Source: Pseudaquabacterium pictum (lineage in GTDB: Bacteria; Pseudomonadota; Gammaproteobacteria; Burkholderiales; Burkholderiaceae_C). Taken from it: DNA of 64,000 bases. Where the stretch lies: positions 62,001 to 126,000 of the forward strand of contig NZ_BJCL01000004.1 of NCBI RefSeq assembly GCF_005403045.1. The letters are read 5' to 3'. The translations under genes were made by a program, and so were the position numbers. Shown one piece after another: positions 8,420-20,000 of this stretch. The notes under the pieces were generated by a model that saw nothing but the letters and a program-made list of their open reading frames with translations, ran no database searches and had not been told where the DNA came from. Within the stretch, counting starts at the first letter, position 1. Each line of letters begins with the position of its first letter.

Positions 8420-8697
8420 CACCCGCACCCCCGGGTTTGCAGGGGTGCCGTTCAGCGCAGGGATGGTCCGAACAGCACATGGCCGCATGTTTCCAGACCA
8501 TTGCTGGTGTCATGCACGCTTGCCAAACTTCCGGCAGTGCAAAGGCTAGTGGAGGGTTCTGGGGTGCAACGCCCCGGGCTCCGGGGTGCGCCCCGATCCG
8601 CCGGCGCTGCGCGTCTTCACCGGCCGGCCGCCCCGCGCGGCCCGGCCGGTGGCAACCACAGCACCGATCCATCCCAGATCTCAGGAGTGACCCAACC
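8420..8697 (+). promoter_or_regulatory. 278-nt intergenic region upstream of the first PEP-CTERM gene
   Basis: The longest gap in the first 30 kb and of lower GC than its surroundings. It contains an interrupted inverted repeat: ATGGTC (8463-8468) faces GACCAT (8497-8502), with an inner AACA/TGTT pair. A good Shine-Dalgarno (AGGAG, about 14 nt before the ATG at 8698) lies at the end. I could not identify a convincing sigma-70 or sigma-54 promoter by eye. The region probably carries the promoter for the PEP-CTERM/Tps genes, and the inverted repeat is a candidate EpsA site. Confidence 0.4.
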
Positions 8698-9534
8698 ATG
8701 AAACTGATCCAGAAGACCCTCGTTGCCGCTGCGGTGGCACTGTCGGCACCGGCGTTCGCGGGCATCGCGCCCACCGGCACCGGCAACGGCGAACTGTTCC
8801 TGGTCCTGTTCAACCCCACCGCCGAGGTGTCGCTGACCAAGGACCTGGGCATCGGCATCAACGACTTCCGCGCCTTGGACTTCAACGCGGCGATGGCGCC
8901 CGCTGGCAGCAGCAAGACCTGGGCGATCGAGGCGGGCAACGCCGAAGTGGCCAAGTTCCTGGCCAAGGCCGGCGCCTCGAGCGACTGGCGCTGGTATGTG
9001 CAGGCCGGCGACTCGGTGGGCCCGCAGAACGTCTTCGGCGGCCGCGGCCTGCTGACGACGCTGACCGACGGCGTCGATGCGGCGACGATCGGGACGATGA
9101 AGAACAACTCGTTCACCGCAAACTTCGGTCCGATCAACAGCTTCCTGTCGGCCACCAACGTCAACGGCGACACCGAAGGCGACAGCCACGAGCTGCATGG
9201 CTACAGCTTCGGCGACAAGACCAACGGCGGCTATGCGCTGACCGAGGGCTTCGCCGGCATCAACGGCGGCTCGTTCGCGCCCTACACCAACGACAACGCC
9301 TTCGGCACCAGCTCGGCGGTCTACTACGTCAGCCGCGACGTGTCGAGCAACCTGGCCAACGCCAAGTACGACCAGTTCGACAGCCAGCACGGCCCCAGCA
9401 CCTTCAGCGTGGCAGCCGCCTCGGGTGGCGACTACGTGGTGAGCTTCACCACCGCCGTGCCCGAGCCCGGCACCTACGCACTGATGCTGGCCGGCCTGGC
9501 CGCCGTGGGCCTGCTGGCCCGCCGCCGCGCCTGA
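8698..9534 (+). CDS. PEP-CTERM sorting domain protein
   Basis: A protein of 278 residues with a signal peptide (MKLIQKTLVAAAVALSAPAFA) and a C-terminal PEP-CTERM signal: VPEPGTYALMLAGLAAVGLL plus ARRRA. An exosortase would recognise VPEP, cleave the tail and attach or release the protein at the cell surface. The body is Gly/Asn/Ser-rich, with GELFLVLFNPTAEVSLTKDL, GGRGLLTTLTDG and a strand-rich second half. It is a paralogue of the protein at 11177-12379, sharing the order of these segments. An AGGAG ribosome binding site supports the ATG at 8698 over longer upstream readings. Confidence 0.9.
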   Translation: MKLIQKTLVAAAVALSAPAFAGIAPTGTGNGELFLVLFNPTAEVSLTKDLGIGINDFRALDFNAAMAPAGSSKTWAIEAGNAEVAKFLAKAGASSDWRWYVQAGDSVGPQNVFGGRGLLTTLTDGVDAATIGTMKNNSFTANFGPINSFLSATNVNGDTEGDSHELHGYSFGDKTNGGYALTEGFAGINGGSFAPYTNDNAFGTSSAVYYVSRDVSSNLANAKYDQFDSQHGPSTFSVAAASGGDYVVSFTTAVPEPGTYALMLAGLAAVGLLARRRA

Positions 9535-9618
9535 GCGGCACCGCCACCCCTCCCTGACCCCATCGCCGACCCACCCGCCGCAGGCGGGCAGGGCGGCGCC
9601 ATGCCCGAAGGACACACC

Positions 9619-11064
9619 ATGCAAATCCGTCTGATCGCCGCCGCCGTCCTGTTGGTCGCCGGCCAAGCGCACGCCCTGACCCCCACCGAAGTCGCCGCCG
9701 CCTCCACCATCAAGGTGTATGCATCGGGCGCCTCGGCCATCCGCAACATCGTCGGCCAGATCTTCCTGCAGAACTGCGCCTCCAACCTCGACATCTACTA
9801 CAGCGACCGTGCAGCCGGCGGCAACTTCACCGCCGACGGTGCCAATGGCGACTCGCACCGCGTCTACACCTGCACGCTGAAGGCCGAGGCCAACCTCGAG
9901 ACCGACCTGAAGGGCAAGGGCCTGGGCGGCCGCAACGTGGCCTTCTTCAAGCGCGATGCCGGTGGCTCGGCCCAGGGCGTGTTCCCGGTCGCCGTGCCGT
10001 CGAACTCGGCCAACCTGGCCGTCAACGGCACCTCGTGCGTGGCCACCGGCAATGCCGCCGCCTTCAACGCGGCCACCGGCGTCACCACGCCGTCGTTCCT
10101 GTGCAAGAACAGCGAGACGGTGCGCGCCCCCGAGCTGGGCTTTTCCGACGTCGAGCCGGCGTTCTTCAAGGGCCTGAATGCGTTGTCGGGCTTCAGCAGC
10201 GCCGGCCTGACGCCGGCCCAGGCCAGCGGCCTGACCGTGGTGCCCACCTTCCTGACCATCATGGGCGTGGGCGTCAGCAATGCGCTGTACACCGCGCTGC
10301 AGGACGCCCAGGGCACCACCGGCGTGCCGACCGTGCCGCGCAGCGTCATCGGCTCGCTGACCCGCGGTGAGCTGGCCGACCCGGCTGGCGGCCTCGGCTG
10401 GCAGGCGCTGGGCGTGGCCGATGCGGAGAAGCAGGTCAACATCTGCCGCCGGGCTGCCGGCTCGGGCACGCAGGCTGCCGCCAACCTGCTGTTCAGCAAC
10501 TTCCCCTGCAGCCGCGACGCCCAGGCCGCGCCGTCCGTCAACGCCGACTCCGAGTACCCCAACACGCTGACCCCGGCGAGCTGGAACGATGGCGCCTTCT
10601 TCGTCTACGAAGCCAGCTCGGCCGGCAACGTGGCCAACTGCCTGTCCAACGCCAATGACGCCGGCGGCTATGCCATCGGCCACCTGTCGCTGGAGAACGC
10701 ACCCACCGCCAAGTGGAAGCATGTGGCCCTGGACGGCGTCGAGCCCACCCGCGCCAACATGACCGCCGGCAAGTACGACTACGCGGTGGAATCGACCGCC
10801 CAGTACCGCACTGCGCTGATCACCGCGCTGAACGCCGGCAGCGCCGACGACAAGGCCAAGGCCGGCTTCATCACCGGCTTCGCCAAGGCCGTGGGTCGCC
10901 CGGTGAACATGGACAAGCTGGCCACCGCCACCAAGGCCGGCCTGGCTGCCCTGCCCGGCGCCGGCATCTACAACGACCCGGCCGATCCGATCGCTGCTGC
11001 CTTCGTGTCGCGTGTCGGCCGCACCAACGGCAACAACTGCACGCCGCTGGCCGTGGTGCAGTGA
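9619..11064 (+). CDS. Secreted protein with PstS-like features
   Basis: A protein of 481 residues. The ATG at 9619 follows AAGGA at good spacing and gives a clean signal peptide (MQIRLIAAAVLLVAGQAHA); an in-frame ATG at 9601 lacks this. The mature protein begins with a strand-turn pattern IKVYASGASAIRNIVGQIFL and later has CRRAAGSGTQAAANLLFSN. This SGAS...GSGT pattern is reminiscent of phosphate-binding PstS-type periplasmic proteins, where such loops bind the ligand. Six or more cysteines occur. The family is not known to me, and ligand binding is inference. Two PEP-CTERM paralogues flank it, and a hairpin follows its stop. Confidence 0.85.
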   Translation: MQIRLIAAAVLLVAGQAHALTPTEVAAASTIKVYASGASAIRNIVGQIFLQNCASNLDIYYSDRAAGGNFTADGANGDSHRVYTCTLKAEANLETDLKGKGLGGRNVAFFKRDAGGSAQGVFPVAVPSNSANLAVNGTSCVATGNAAAFNAATGVTTPSFLCKNSETVRAPELGFSDVEPAFFKGLNALSGFSSAGLTPAQASGLTVVPTFLTIMGVGVSNALYTALQDAQGTTGVPTVPRSVIGSLTRGELADPAGGLGWQALGVADAEKQVNICRRAAGSGTQAAANLLFSNFPCSRDAQAAPSVNADSEYPNTLTPASWNDGAFFVYEASSAGNVANCLSNANDAGGYAIGHLSLENAPTAKWKHVALDGVEPTRANMTAGKYDYAVESTAQYRTALITALNAGSADDKAKAGFITGFAKAVGRPVNMDKLATATKAGLAALPGAGIYNDPADPIAAAFVSRVGRTNGNNCTPLAVVQ

Positions 11065-11122
11065 CCGGGGCCTGACTGCCCCGCCACCGCAGGGTGCCGC
11101 ACCGTCGGCAGCCTGCGTTCCC

Positions 11123-11146
11123 GTGGCCCCGGCATGCCGGGGCCAC
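11123..11146 (+). terminator. Perfect 24-bp palindrome, probable terminator
   Basis: GTGGCCCCGGCA (11123-11134) is followed directly by its reverse complement TGCCGGGGCCAC. As RNA this folds into a strong stem with a tight loop, 58 nt after the stop at 11064 and followed by the moderately T-rich CTTGATGTTCCTTC. It is the best terminator candidate in the region and may separate the first PEP-CTERM genes from the Tps genes or act as an attenuator. Confidence 0.55.
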
Positions 11147-11176
11147 CTTGATGTTCCTTCGCCACCGGTCCCTGCC

Positions 11177-12379
11177 GTGAACAAGCGCTCCCTCCCTCTT
11201 CTGCTGGTGCTGATCGCAAGCCTGGTGTCCGCACACCATGCGCAAGCCACGCTGCGCCGACCGAACCTGGCGACCCTGAGCAACGGCGACAGCACGGACG
11301 GCACACGCTCGGAGCTGTGGTTCAGCGTGCTCGATCCGGTGGGCGAGATGTCCTACACCCTGGACCTGGGCGTGACCATGACCATGGTGCGCCAGGCCAA
11401 TGCGGATGCCGGCTCGGCCAGCACGCTGGCGCCGGCCGGCAGCAACATCGCCGCCACCTTCCAATCGGCCAGCGACGCGACACGGGACCACGCCTTCTGG
11501 ATCATCGATCCCGGCAAGGACACGGCCTGGTCCCAGTTCGCCGCTGCGGCGAGCCTGTCGAACAGCGCCTGGGCGGTGATGGGCAGCGACTCCATCGGCT
11601 CGGCTGCCACCGTCGGCGGCCGCGGCATGCTGCTGACCATCGGCCAGGGCGGTGAGGCCGCCTACCGCAACCTGACCAACGGCGGCCTGAACGGGCTGTT
11701 CGCGCAGGTCAACCAGTTCGTCGGCGTCGGTGTCAACAACCGGCCCAGCCATGCAGTGGAGAGCGATGTGACTGGCGACCTCGAATCGTCGATCGCGGTC
11801 AACGGCTCCAGCTTCGACACCAAGGCCAGCCACCCGGATGCCTACTTCGCCCAGGTGGTGGAAACCTTCGCCGGCCTGGGCGTGCCCGCCATCACCAACC
11901 CCATCGGCCAATCGGCCTGGTTCTACGACATCACCCGCAGCGGCAGCAGCAACCTGGCGCTGGCCACCGTCAATGAATTCGACAACCTCGGTGGCGATGC
12001 CTACTGGGGCTTCACCGCCGAGGCCGGCAACACCGGCCGCTACCTGCTGAGCTTCACCACACAGCGCTTCGTGTCGACGGCCGAGGCCCGCACCGCGCTC
12101 ACCTTCGAGAACAGCTTCGCCCGCCTGGCCGGTGTGCTGAGCGTGGCCAACGCCGTGGGCCAGAGCGACGAGGTCATCGGCCTGACCGACGGCTTCCTGC
12201 GCCGGCTGGTCAGCCGCCAGGCCGCCCGCAGCCAGCTCGATGGGCCGACCGACAAGACGCTGCAGCTGGTGCAGGGCCTGCAGGCGCCGGTGACCCCGGT
12301 GCCCGAGCCCGCCGGCTGGGTGCTGATGGGCCTGGGCCTGGCCGGCCTCGGCCTGTGGTCACGCCGCCGCGCCCGCTGA
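11177..12379 (+). CDS. PEP-CTERM sorting domain protein, second paralogue
   Basis: A protein of 400 residues if the GTG at 11177 is used, which yields a signal peptide MNKRSLPLLLVLIASLVSA followed by HHAQA. It ends PVPEPAGWVLMGLGLAGLGL plus WSRRRAR, a typical PEP-CTERM signal. The body shares segment order with the protein at 8698: SELWFSVLDPVGEMSYTLDL, GGRGMLLTIGQGG, LFAQVNQFVG, FAGLG and RYLLSFTT. It carries about 80 extra residues before the tail. The long upstream reading frame from 11012 lacks a signal peptide and crosses the palindrome, so the GTG is preferred. The tpsB-like gene starts 21 nt downstream. Confidence 0.87.
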   Translation: MNKRSLPLLLVLIASLVSAHHAQATLRRPNLATLSNGDSTDGTRSELWFSVLDPVGEMSYTLDLGVTMTMVRQANADAGSASTLAPAGSNIAATFQSASDATRDHAFWIIDPGKDTAWSQFAAAASLSNSAWAVMGSDSIGSAATVGGRGMLLTIGQGGEAAYRNLTNGGLNGLFAQVNQFVGVGVNNRPSHAVESDVTGDLESSIAVNGSSFDTKASHPDAYFAQVVETFAGLGVPAITNPIGQSAWFYDITRSGSSNLALATVNEFDNLGGDAYWGFTAEAGNTGRYLLSFTTQRFVSTAEARTALTFENSFARLAGVLSVANAVGQSDEVIGLTDGFLRRLVSRQAARSQLDGPTDKTLQLVQGLQAPVTPVPEPAGWVLMGLGLAGLGLWSRRRAR

Positions 12380-12399
12380 CACCGCGCCACCGTCCCGCC

Positions 12400-14004
12400 A
12401 TGCGCCGCACCGCCTGCCTGGTGGCGCTGCTGTTCGCCGTCCTGGCGCCGGCAGCGCCTGCCGCCGATGCACCTGCCCGCCCCGCCACGTCTGCCGAGCC
12501 GGCCTTCGACGTGCTGGAGTTCGAGGTGCATGGCAACACCGTGCTGCCGGTCCTGGCGATCGAGCAGGCGGTCAGCCCGCACCTGGGGCAGCAGCGCGGC
12601 ATGGCCGCGGTGGAGGCCGCCCGCGCCGCACTCGACAAGGCCTACCAGCAGGCCGGCTTCCTCAGCGTGGTGGTCGACATCCCCGAGCAGCGGGTGGACC
12701 AGGGCGTGGTGGTGCTGCGGGTGGTCGAAGGCAGCGTGGCCCAGCTGCGGGTGACCGGCGCGCGCCACTTCTCGCAGGGCTGGATCCGCGACAAGGTGCC
12801 TGCCCTGGCCCCCGGCTCGGTGCCCGATTTCAACGCCGTGCAGACCCAGCTGGCCGCGCTGAACCGCAGCGCCGAGCGCCGGGTGCAGCCGCTCTTGAGC
12901 GCCGGCGCCGTGCCCGGCACGCTCAATGCCGAGCTGCGGGTGGAAGACAGCCTGCCGCTGGCCGCCAGCCTGACGCTGCACAACCGCCATGCCGCCAACA
13001 CCGTGCCCTGGCGCCTGGCCGCCAGCCTGCGCTACGACAACCTGTTCCAACGCGAACACAGCCTGTCGCTGACCGCCATCACCGCGCCCGAGGCGCCCCG
13101 CCAGACCCGGGTGCTGGTGCTGAACTACGCCGTGCCCACCGACGACGGCGGCCGCTGGACGGTGCAGCTGGTCGATTCCGACAGCCTGACCGAGCCGCTG
13201 GGCAGCAGCGTGATCGGCCAGGGCAGCACCCTGGGTGTGAAGCGCAGCTGGCCGCTGCCGGGCGCGGGCGACTTCAGCCACGGCCTGACCCTGGGTCTGG
13301 ACCTCAAGCGGGTGCAGCAGCGCATCGTCGCCGGCAGCGATGTGCTGGCCTCGCCGCTGCGCTACCTGCCGCTGTCGGCCGCGTGGTCGGGCGTGCTGGC
13401 CGGCGCCGACCACAGCACCCAGTTCGACCTGACGCTGACCCTGGCCAACCGGGCGGTGCTGCGCCGCACCGTGCGCTGCGCCGGCCAGGCCGAAGACCAG
13501 TTCGCCTGCGCCCAGCGCGATGCCGACGGCAGCTTCATGACCCTGCGCGCCGACCTGCGCCATGACCGCGCCCTGGGCGCCGGCGGCTGGCGCCTGGCCG
13601 GCCGGCTGGCGCTGCAGCAGGCCACCGGCGCCCTGGTCAGCGGCGAGCAGTTCGCCCTGGGCGGCGCCGACACGGTGCGCGGCCACCTGGAATCGGCCAC
13701 CGCCGGCGACCAGGCCTGGCTGGCCTCGCTGACGCTGCGCACCCCCAACCAGGCGCCGCGCCTGGGCCTGGCCACCAACGCCGAGCTGGTGTTCTCGGCC
13801 TTTGCCGATGCCGGCGGCACCACGCTGCTGGCGCCAGCCATCGGCCAGGCCGGCCACCGCCAGCTGGCCGGCGCCGGGCTGGGCATGGCCGTGCGGCTGG
13901 GCGGCCAGCTCGACGGCAACCTCGACCTGGCGTGGCCGCTGCACCGCAGCGGCAACAGCCTGGGTGACCCCCGGCTGCATGCGCAGCTGCAGTGGAAGTT
14001 CTGA
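12400..14004 (+). CDS. TpsB outer-membrane transporter (ShlB/FhaC/HecB family)
   Basis: A protein of 534 residues with a signal peptide ([23 protein letters not shown]). Two POTRA domains follow: the first around [20 protein letters not shown] (a POTRA_2/ShlB type), the second around [21 protein letters not shown] 16-strand beta-barrel begins near residue 185 and has the conserved F[10 protein letters not shown] segment ([11 protein letters not shown]), corresponding to the L6/VRGY-like motif. The C-terminal residue is Phe (AQLQWKF), as expected for an outer-membrane barrel. It exports the TpsA partner encoded immediately downstream (5-nt gap). The ATG at 12400 was chosen because it begins the signal peptide. 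Confidence 0.93.
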   Translation: MRRTACLVALLFAVLAPAAPAADAPARPATSAEPAFDVLEFEVHGNTVLPVLAIEQAVSPHLGQQRGMAAVEAARAALDKAYQQAGFLSVVVDIPEQRVDQGVVVLRVVEGSVAQLRVTGARHFSQGWIRDKVPALAPGSVPDFNAVQTQLAALNRSAERRVQPLLSAGAVPGTLNAELRVEDSLPLAASLTLHNRHAANTVPWRLAASLRYDNLFQREHSLSLTAITAPEAPRQTRVLVLNYAVPTDDGGRWTVQLVDSDSLTEPLGSSVIGQGSTLGVKRSWPLPGAGDFSHGLTLGLDLKRVQQRIVAGSDVLASPLRYLPLSAAWSGVLAGADHSTQFDLTLTLANRAVLRRTVRCAGQAEDQFACAQRDADGSFMTLRADLRHDRALGAGGWRLAGRLALQQATGALVSGEQFALGGADTVRGHLESATAGDQAWLASLTLRTPNQAPRLGLATNAELVFSAFADAGGTTLLAPAIGQAGHRQLAGAGLGMAVRLGGQLDGNLDLAWPLHRSGNSLGDPRLHAQLQWKF

Positions 14005-14009
14005 CCGCC

Positions 14010-17000
14010 ATGGCCCGCCGCGCACCGCCCCTCCCTGCCGCCCCCACGCTGCGCCCCCTGGCCGCTGCGCTGGCCGGCGTGTTCCCGCTGGGCCTGGCCA
14101 TGGCCGCCGAGCCGGTGGCCGCGCCCCGCATCAGCCTGCCGCCGCCGGCTGCCGCAGCGCTGCCGGTGCCCGCTGCGCGCTGGGTGGTCAACGGCGCGGC
14201 CCGCGTGGCAGCCGATGCCGCCAATGCCCAGGGCGGCCGCAACCTCACCATCGAGCAGAGCTCGCAGCGCGCCATCTACCACTGGCAGCGCTTCGACATC
14301 GGCGCAGCCAGCGGCGTGCACTTCGACATGCGCACCGGCGCCAACGGCACGGCGCTGAACCGGGTGGTGGGCGATGGCAGCGGCATCAGCCCCAGCCAGA
14401 TCCTGGGCCGCCTCACCAGCAACGGCACGGTGGTGCTGGTCAACCAGAACGGCGTGCTGTTCGGCGCCAATGCGCAGGTCAACGTGGGCGGGTTGATCGC
14501 GTCGACGCTGAACGTCGGCGATGCCGACTTCCTCTCGGGCTTCACCAACAGCCTGTTCAGCACCGCGCCCACCTTCCTGCTGCAGGATGTACACCAGCCG
14601 CTGGCGCTGTTCGCCAACCCGGGCAACTTCGTGCTGGTGGAGCCCGGTGCGGCCATCACCACGCCGGCCGGCGGCCGGGTGATGCTGCTGGCCGAATCGG
14701 TGGAGAACCGCGGCCGCATCAGCACCCCGGGCGGGCAGACGGTGCTGGCCGCCGGCAACCAGGCCTACCTGCAGACGCCCACCGCCGAGCGGCTGTACGC
14801 GTCCGAGGCCAATGCCGACATCCCGGCGCTGCGCGGCCTGCTGGTCGAGGTGGATGGCGCCGGCCGCGCCAGCAACCTGGGCGAGATCCTGACCGAGCGC
14901 GGCAACACCACGCTGGTGGGCCTGGCGGTCAACCAGAGCGGCCGCATCTCGGCGTCGACCGGTGTCAGCGAGAACGGCTCGGTCTTCCTGCTGGCGCGCA
15001 ACAAGGTGCAGGCCACGCAGACCAATGCGCTGGTCAAGCGCGCCACCGAGGGCGGCCAGCTGGTGCTGGGCCCGCAGAGCGACATCCGCCTGCTGCCGGC
15101 CACCGAGTCCGACAGCGCCGGCAAGCCGCTGACCTCGTCGGACAACTCGGCCTTCACCACCTCGCGGGTGGAGCTGTCGGGCGCGCAGATCGACCTGCGG
15201 GGCGGGTCGTCCATCGTGGCCCCGGGCGGCCTGGTGCGGGCCCGCGCCGAAGCCCAGCCGCTGTACGACGGCACGCTGGCCGATGCGCCGCCGCAGACCT
15301 TCCTGCCGGCCGATGCGCACAGCCGGCTGACGCTGAGCGACGGCGCCCGCATCGACGTGGCCGGCACCCGCAGCGAGACGCTGTCGGTGGCGCGGCAGTT
15401 CGTCACCACCGAGCTGCTGGGCAACAGCGACCTGCGCGACGCCCCGCTGCAGAAAGACGGTCCGCTCTACCGCAGCCGCGTCACCTTCGACCTGCGCCAG
15501 GGCGTGCCCATCCTGGGCGACACCAGCGCCTACAGCCGTGCGCTGCAGCGCACGGTCAACGAGCGCTTGTCGGTGGGCGGTGCGGTGCTGCTGGCGTCGC
15601 GCGGGGATCTGCACACCGCCGCCGGCGCGCGCATTGACCTGTCCGGCGGCCAGCTGACCTACACCGCCGCCAGCGTGCGGCCCAGCGCCCTGGTGGCCGA
15701 CGACGGCAGCCGCTACAGCCTGAACACCGCCCGCGCCGACCTGCGCTACACCGCGCTGGAGAACGCCACCCAGACCGCCCGCAACCGCTGGCAGGACACC
15801 CTGCCCAGCTTCGCCAGCAACCTGGCCGGCCAGCTGGAGCCCGGCTACACCGAAGGCCGCGCCGCCGGCAGCCTGAGCCTGCTGGCCCGCCAGGCGGTGC
15901 TGGACGGCCAGGTGCTGGCCAGCACGCTGCAGGGCAGCCGCCAGACCAGCGGCAGCGATGCCCTGGCCGGCCGTGCCAGCCTGGCGCTGGCACTGAGCGC
16001 ACCCTTCAACACCACATTCGGCACCGCCGCCATCAACCCGGCCGACCTGCGGCTGGCCGCCGCCGCCAGCGGCCTGTCCGCACCGGACTGGGCCGCCCTG
16101 GGCAGCAACGGGTCGGCGCTGGCCGATCTGGTGGCCGGTAGCCACTGGTCGGCCACGGCCCTCACTGCTGCCGACCCTAGCCGGCTGACGATCAGCACCA
16201 CCGGCGCCCTGCTGCAGCAGGACGGCGCCCACCTGCGCCTGGGCCCACGCACCAGCATCAGCCTGACGGCCCAGGGTGCCGGCGGCCTCACGCTGGGCGC
16301 CGACATCACCAGCGCCGGCGGCAGCCTGACGGCCCGCACCGCCGATGCCGCCGCCGGCTCGGCCACCGGCCCGGGCGTGGCCGGCACGCTGCAGCTGGGC
16401 GCGGCCGCCCGGCTGGACATGGCCGGCACCTGGGTCAACCAGGCCGCGGCGGTGCAGGCCCTGCCGGCACCGGCGCTGGCCGGCGGCAGCGTGGCGCTGC
16501 AGGCCGCCCACGGGTTGCAGCTGGACGCGGGCAGCGCCATCGACGTGTCCGGCGGCGCCACGGTGCGCACCAACGGCAGCGTGCAGGGCACCGCGGCCGG
16601 CAGCATCACGCTGGAGGGCAACACCGGCCTGGCCTCGCCCGGCGAGGCACTGGCACCGGTGCTGCTGGGCAGCCAGCTGGCCGGCTTCGCGATCAACGGC
16701 GGCGGCAGCCTGAAGCTGCGCGCCGCCGACGTGCACATCGTCGCCGACACCGCCGGCCAGCCCGCGCTGCAGGCGCTGGACGGCGGCCTGGGCCTGCAGC
16801 TGGGCACCAGCTTCTTCCAGCAGGGCGGCTTCGCCAGCTTCGACATCGACGGCGCCAACCGCCTGGTGCTGGAACCGGGCGCGGTGCTGGCGCCGCGCCA
16901 GCTGAATTGGCTGGCCGGCGCCGACGCCCGCCTGTCGGCCAGCGGCAGCCGCCCGGCCGAGGTGCTGCAGACCAGCCGGCTGGACGACGCCCTGCGCCAG

Positions 17001-20000
17001 CCGGTGCACCTGGCCCTGCGTGCCACCGGCACCGACCGGGTGCTGCCCGCCGGTGCGCTGACGCTGTCGGCCGGGTCCGCCATCCAGGCCGATGCCCGCG
17101 CCAATGTGCAGCTCATTGCCGGGCGCGACCTGCTGGCCGCCGGCCAGGTGCAGGCGGCGGGCGGCAACGTGGCGCTGTCGCTGGCCGGCAGCTTCAGCGG
17201 CGTGCCGGCGGGGTATGCGGGAAGCCTGGTGCTGGCCAGCGGCGCGGGGATCGACGTGGCGGGCACCACGCTGGTCACACCCACCACCAACGGCCTGCAG
17301 CAAGGCCAGGTGCTGGCCGGCGGCACGGTCAGCATCAGCGGCGCACGGCTCACCGGCATCGACCTGCAGCCCGGCGCGGTGATCCGCCTGGACGGCGCCA
17401 GCGCGGTGCTGAACCAACCCACCCCGACCGGCGCAGGTGCCACCGCCACCCAGCGCGTCCACGTGCACAGCGATGCCGGCCAGCTGCAGATCGCCACGCA
17501 GGAAGGCGGCGGCCGGCTGGCCGCCACGGTGTCGGCCAAGGGCGGGCGCAGCGCCGCCGGCCAGGCCGCCGGCGGCAGCCTGGGCGTGCGCCTGTCGGCG
17601 CAGGCCAATGCCACCGATGCCAGCCAGGACCGCGACGATGTGCAGCTGCGGGTGCAGGCCGGCGCGGCCGATGCGCCGGTGCAGGCCGGCGTGGTCACGC
17701 TGTCGGCCGATGCGGTGCGCGACGCCGGCCTGGCCAGCCTGAGCCTGCGGTCCAGCGACCGCATCCGCTTCGACGGCGATGTGGCGCTGGACCTGCAGCG
17801 CGCGCTGACGCTGGACGCGCCGGTCATCGAGGCCACTGCGGGCGCCGACGTGCGCCTGTCCACTGCCGGCGTGCTGACGGTGGGCAACACCGACACCGGC
17901 ACCCGCTTCAACGACAGCGCCCGGCCCAACAACCAGGTGCAGCGGCCGGCCAGCGGCGGCAGCGCCAGCCTGGCGCTGCAGGGCGACCTGGTGCAGCTGG
18001 TCGGCCGTCAGGCGCTGCAGGGCGTGGGCACGCTGGACCTGCGCAGCACCACCGAGCTGCGGCTGCGCGGCGCCAACGTCGGCAGCGGCGCCACCGGCAG
18101 CCTGGCCACCGCGGCCGATGTGACGCTGCTGGCCGCCCGCGTGGCGCCGGCCACCGACACCACCTACCAGCTGCTGGCCCCCGGCCACCGCCTGCGCATC
18201 GACGCTGGTGGCACCCTGGCCGACCCGCTGCTGTCGGCCGGCGGCGTGCTGACGCTGCAGGCCGCGCAGATCGAACAGTTCGGCCGCGTGCAGGCGCCGT
18301 TCGGCCAGATCACGCTGGACGCCAGCGAGCGGCTGACGCTGGGCAGCGGCAGCATCACCTCGGTGGCGGGTGGCAACACCACCGTGCCCTACGGCAGCGC
18401 GGTCGCCAACACCGCAGGCAGCGCCTGGACGGCCGGCGACGGCCGCAGCCTGGCCAGCGGCCCGGCCAAGTCCATCCAGCTGAAGGTGGCCGGCGGCAGC
18501 GCCGAGGTGCAGGCCGGCGCCACGCTGGACCTGTCGGGCGGCGGCAGCCTGCAGGCGCAGTCCTTCGTGCCCGGGCCGGGCGGCTCGCGCGATGTCTTTG
18601 CCGGCGGTGCCGACGGCGCCTTCGCGGTGCTGCCCGGCGTGCAGGCCTACGCGCCGCATGACGACGCGATCCTGGCGGCGGTGAACGACCGCAACCAACC
18701 GGTCAGCGTGCGCCCCGGCGACACCATCACCTTCGGGCCCGGCGGGCCGATCCCGGCCGGCACCTACGCCCGCCTGCCGGCGCGTTACGCGGTGCTGGAT
18801 GGCGCCTTCCTGGTGCGGCCGGCGGCCGGCAACCTGGGGCTGGGCCAGACCCAGGCGCAGCCATCAGGCGCCACCCTGGTGGGCGCCCGCACCGGCCTGC
18901 GCGCCGATGCCGCGGCCGGCCTGGCGCCGGCGGCCGACAGCACCTGGCAGGTGCTGCCGTCGGCGCTGGCGCGGCGGTCCAGCGAGATCCGGACCGCCCA
19001 GGCCGACACCGTGTTCGCCGCGGGCCAGGGCCGGCCCATGGATGCCGGCCAGCTGGCCATCGAGACCGGCGCGCTGACGCTGGCCGGCGCCCTGCGCTTC
19101 GACCTGCCCGGCGGCACCGCCGGCCGGGGTGCGGTGGGCGGCGAGCTGGCCATCGCCTCGCGCCACATCCTGATCGACAGCGCCGGCAACGCCGAAGCAG
19201 GCAGCCTGCTGCTGACACCAGCGCAGCTGCAGGCCGCCGGTGCCCAGCGGCTGCTGATCGGCGCCACCCGCGGCGCTGACGGCCAGCTGGCGGTGCAAGC
19301 CGACACCATCCGCGTGGGCGCCGGCCTGGACCTGGCCGCTGCCGCCGACCTGACCCTGGCCGCCACCGACAGCCTGCAGGTGGGCGCCGGCACCCGGCTG
19401 GGCACCCGCGGCAGCCTGGCCGCCGGCAGCGCCACCGAACTGCGCCTGGCCGGCGACGGCGCGCTGCTGCGGCTGTCGGCCGATGCCGAGGCCAGCACCC
19501 GGCGCAGCGGCACCAGCCGCCTGGCCGGCACGCTGGACCTGCGCACGGGCGTGCAGCTGCAGGCCGCCTCGGTGCTGGCCGAGGCCACGCAGGCGGTGCA
19601 GCTGGCGGCCGATGTCGCGGTGGCGGCCCAGGCCGTCACGCTGGGCGGGCCGCGCATCGCCGTGGGCGCGGGCGATGGCGATGCGCTGGCGCTGTCGGCT
19701 GCGCTGGCCGCCCAGCTGGGCCAGGCCGAGGCGCTGACGCTGCGCAGCTTCAGCAGCATCGACTTCTTCGGCGACGCATCGCTGGGCAGCCCCGGCCAGC
19801 GCCGGCTGGCACTGGACGCCGGCAGCCTGCGCCTGGCCACGCCCGGCAGCACGGTGACCGTGCAGGCCGGCGCGCTGGACCTGGTCAACACCAGCGGCGC
19901 GGCGGCCACGGCCGGCAGCGGCGGCAGCAGCCAGCTGCGGCTGCTGGCCGGCGGCACGCTGACGCTGGGTGGCGGCACCGTGGCCGTCGACGGCGCCGAC

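Noticed and set aside
8420-8697. Sigma-54 type promoter (GG-N10-GC) upstream of the PEP-CTERM gene
   Set aside because: The only match keeps just the GG and GC dinucleotides, and the rest of the consensus is absent.
13362-18698. A 1778-residue open reading frame on the - strand opposite tpsA
   Set aside because: It is composed of Gly/Gln/Ala/Val-rich antisense translation of beta-helix repeats in very GC-rich DNA, with no signal, domain or ribosome binding site, and it spans tpsB and tpsA.
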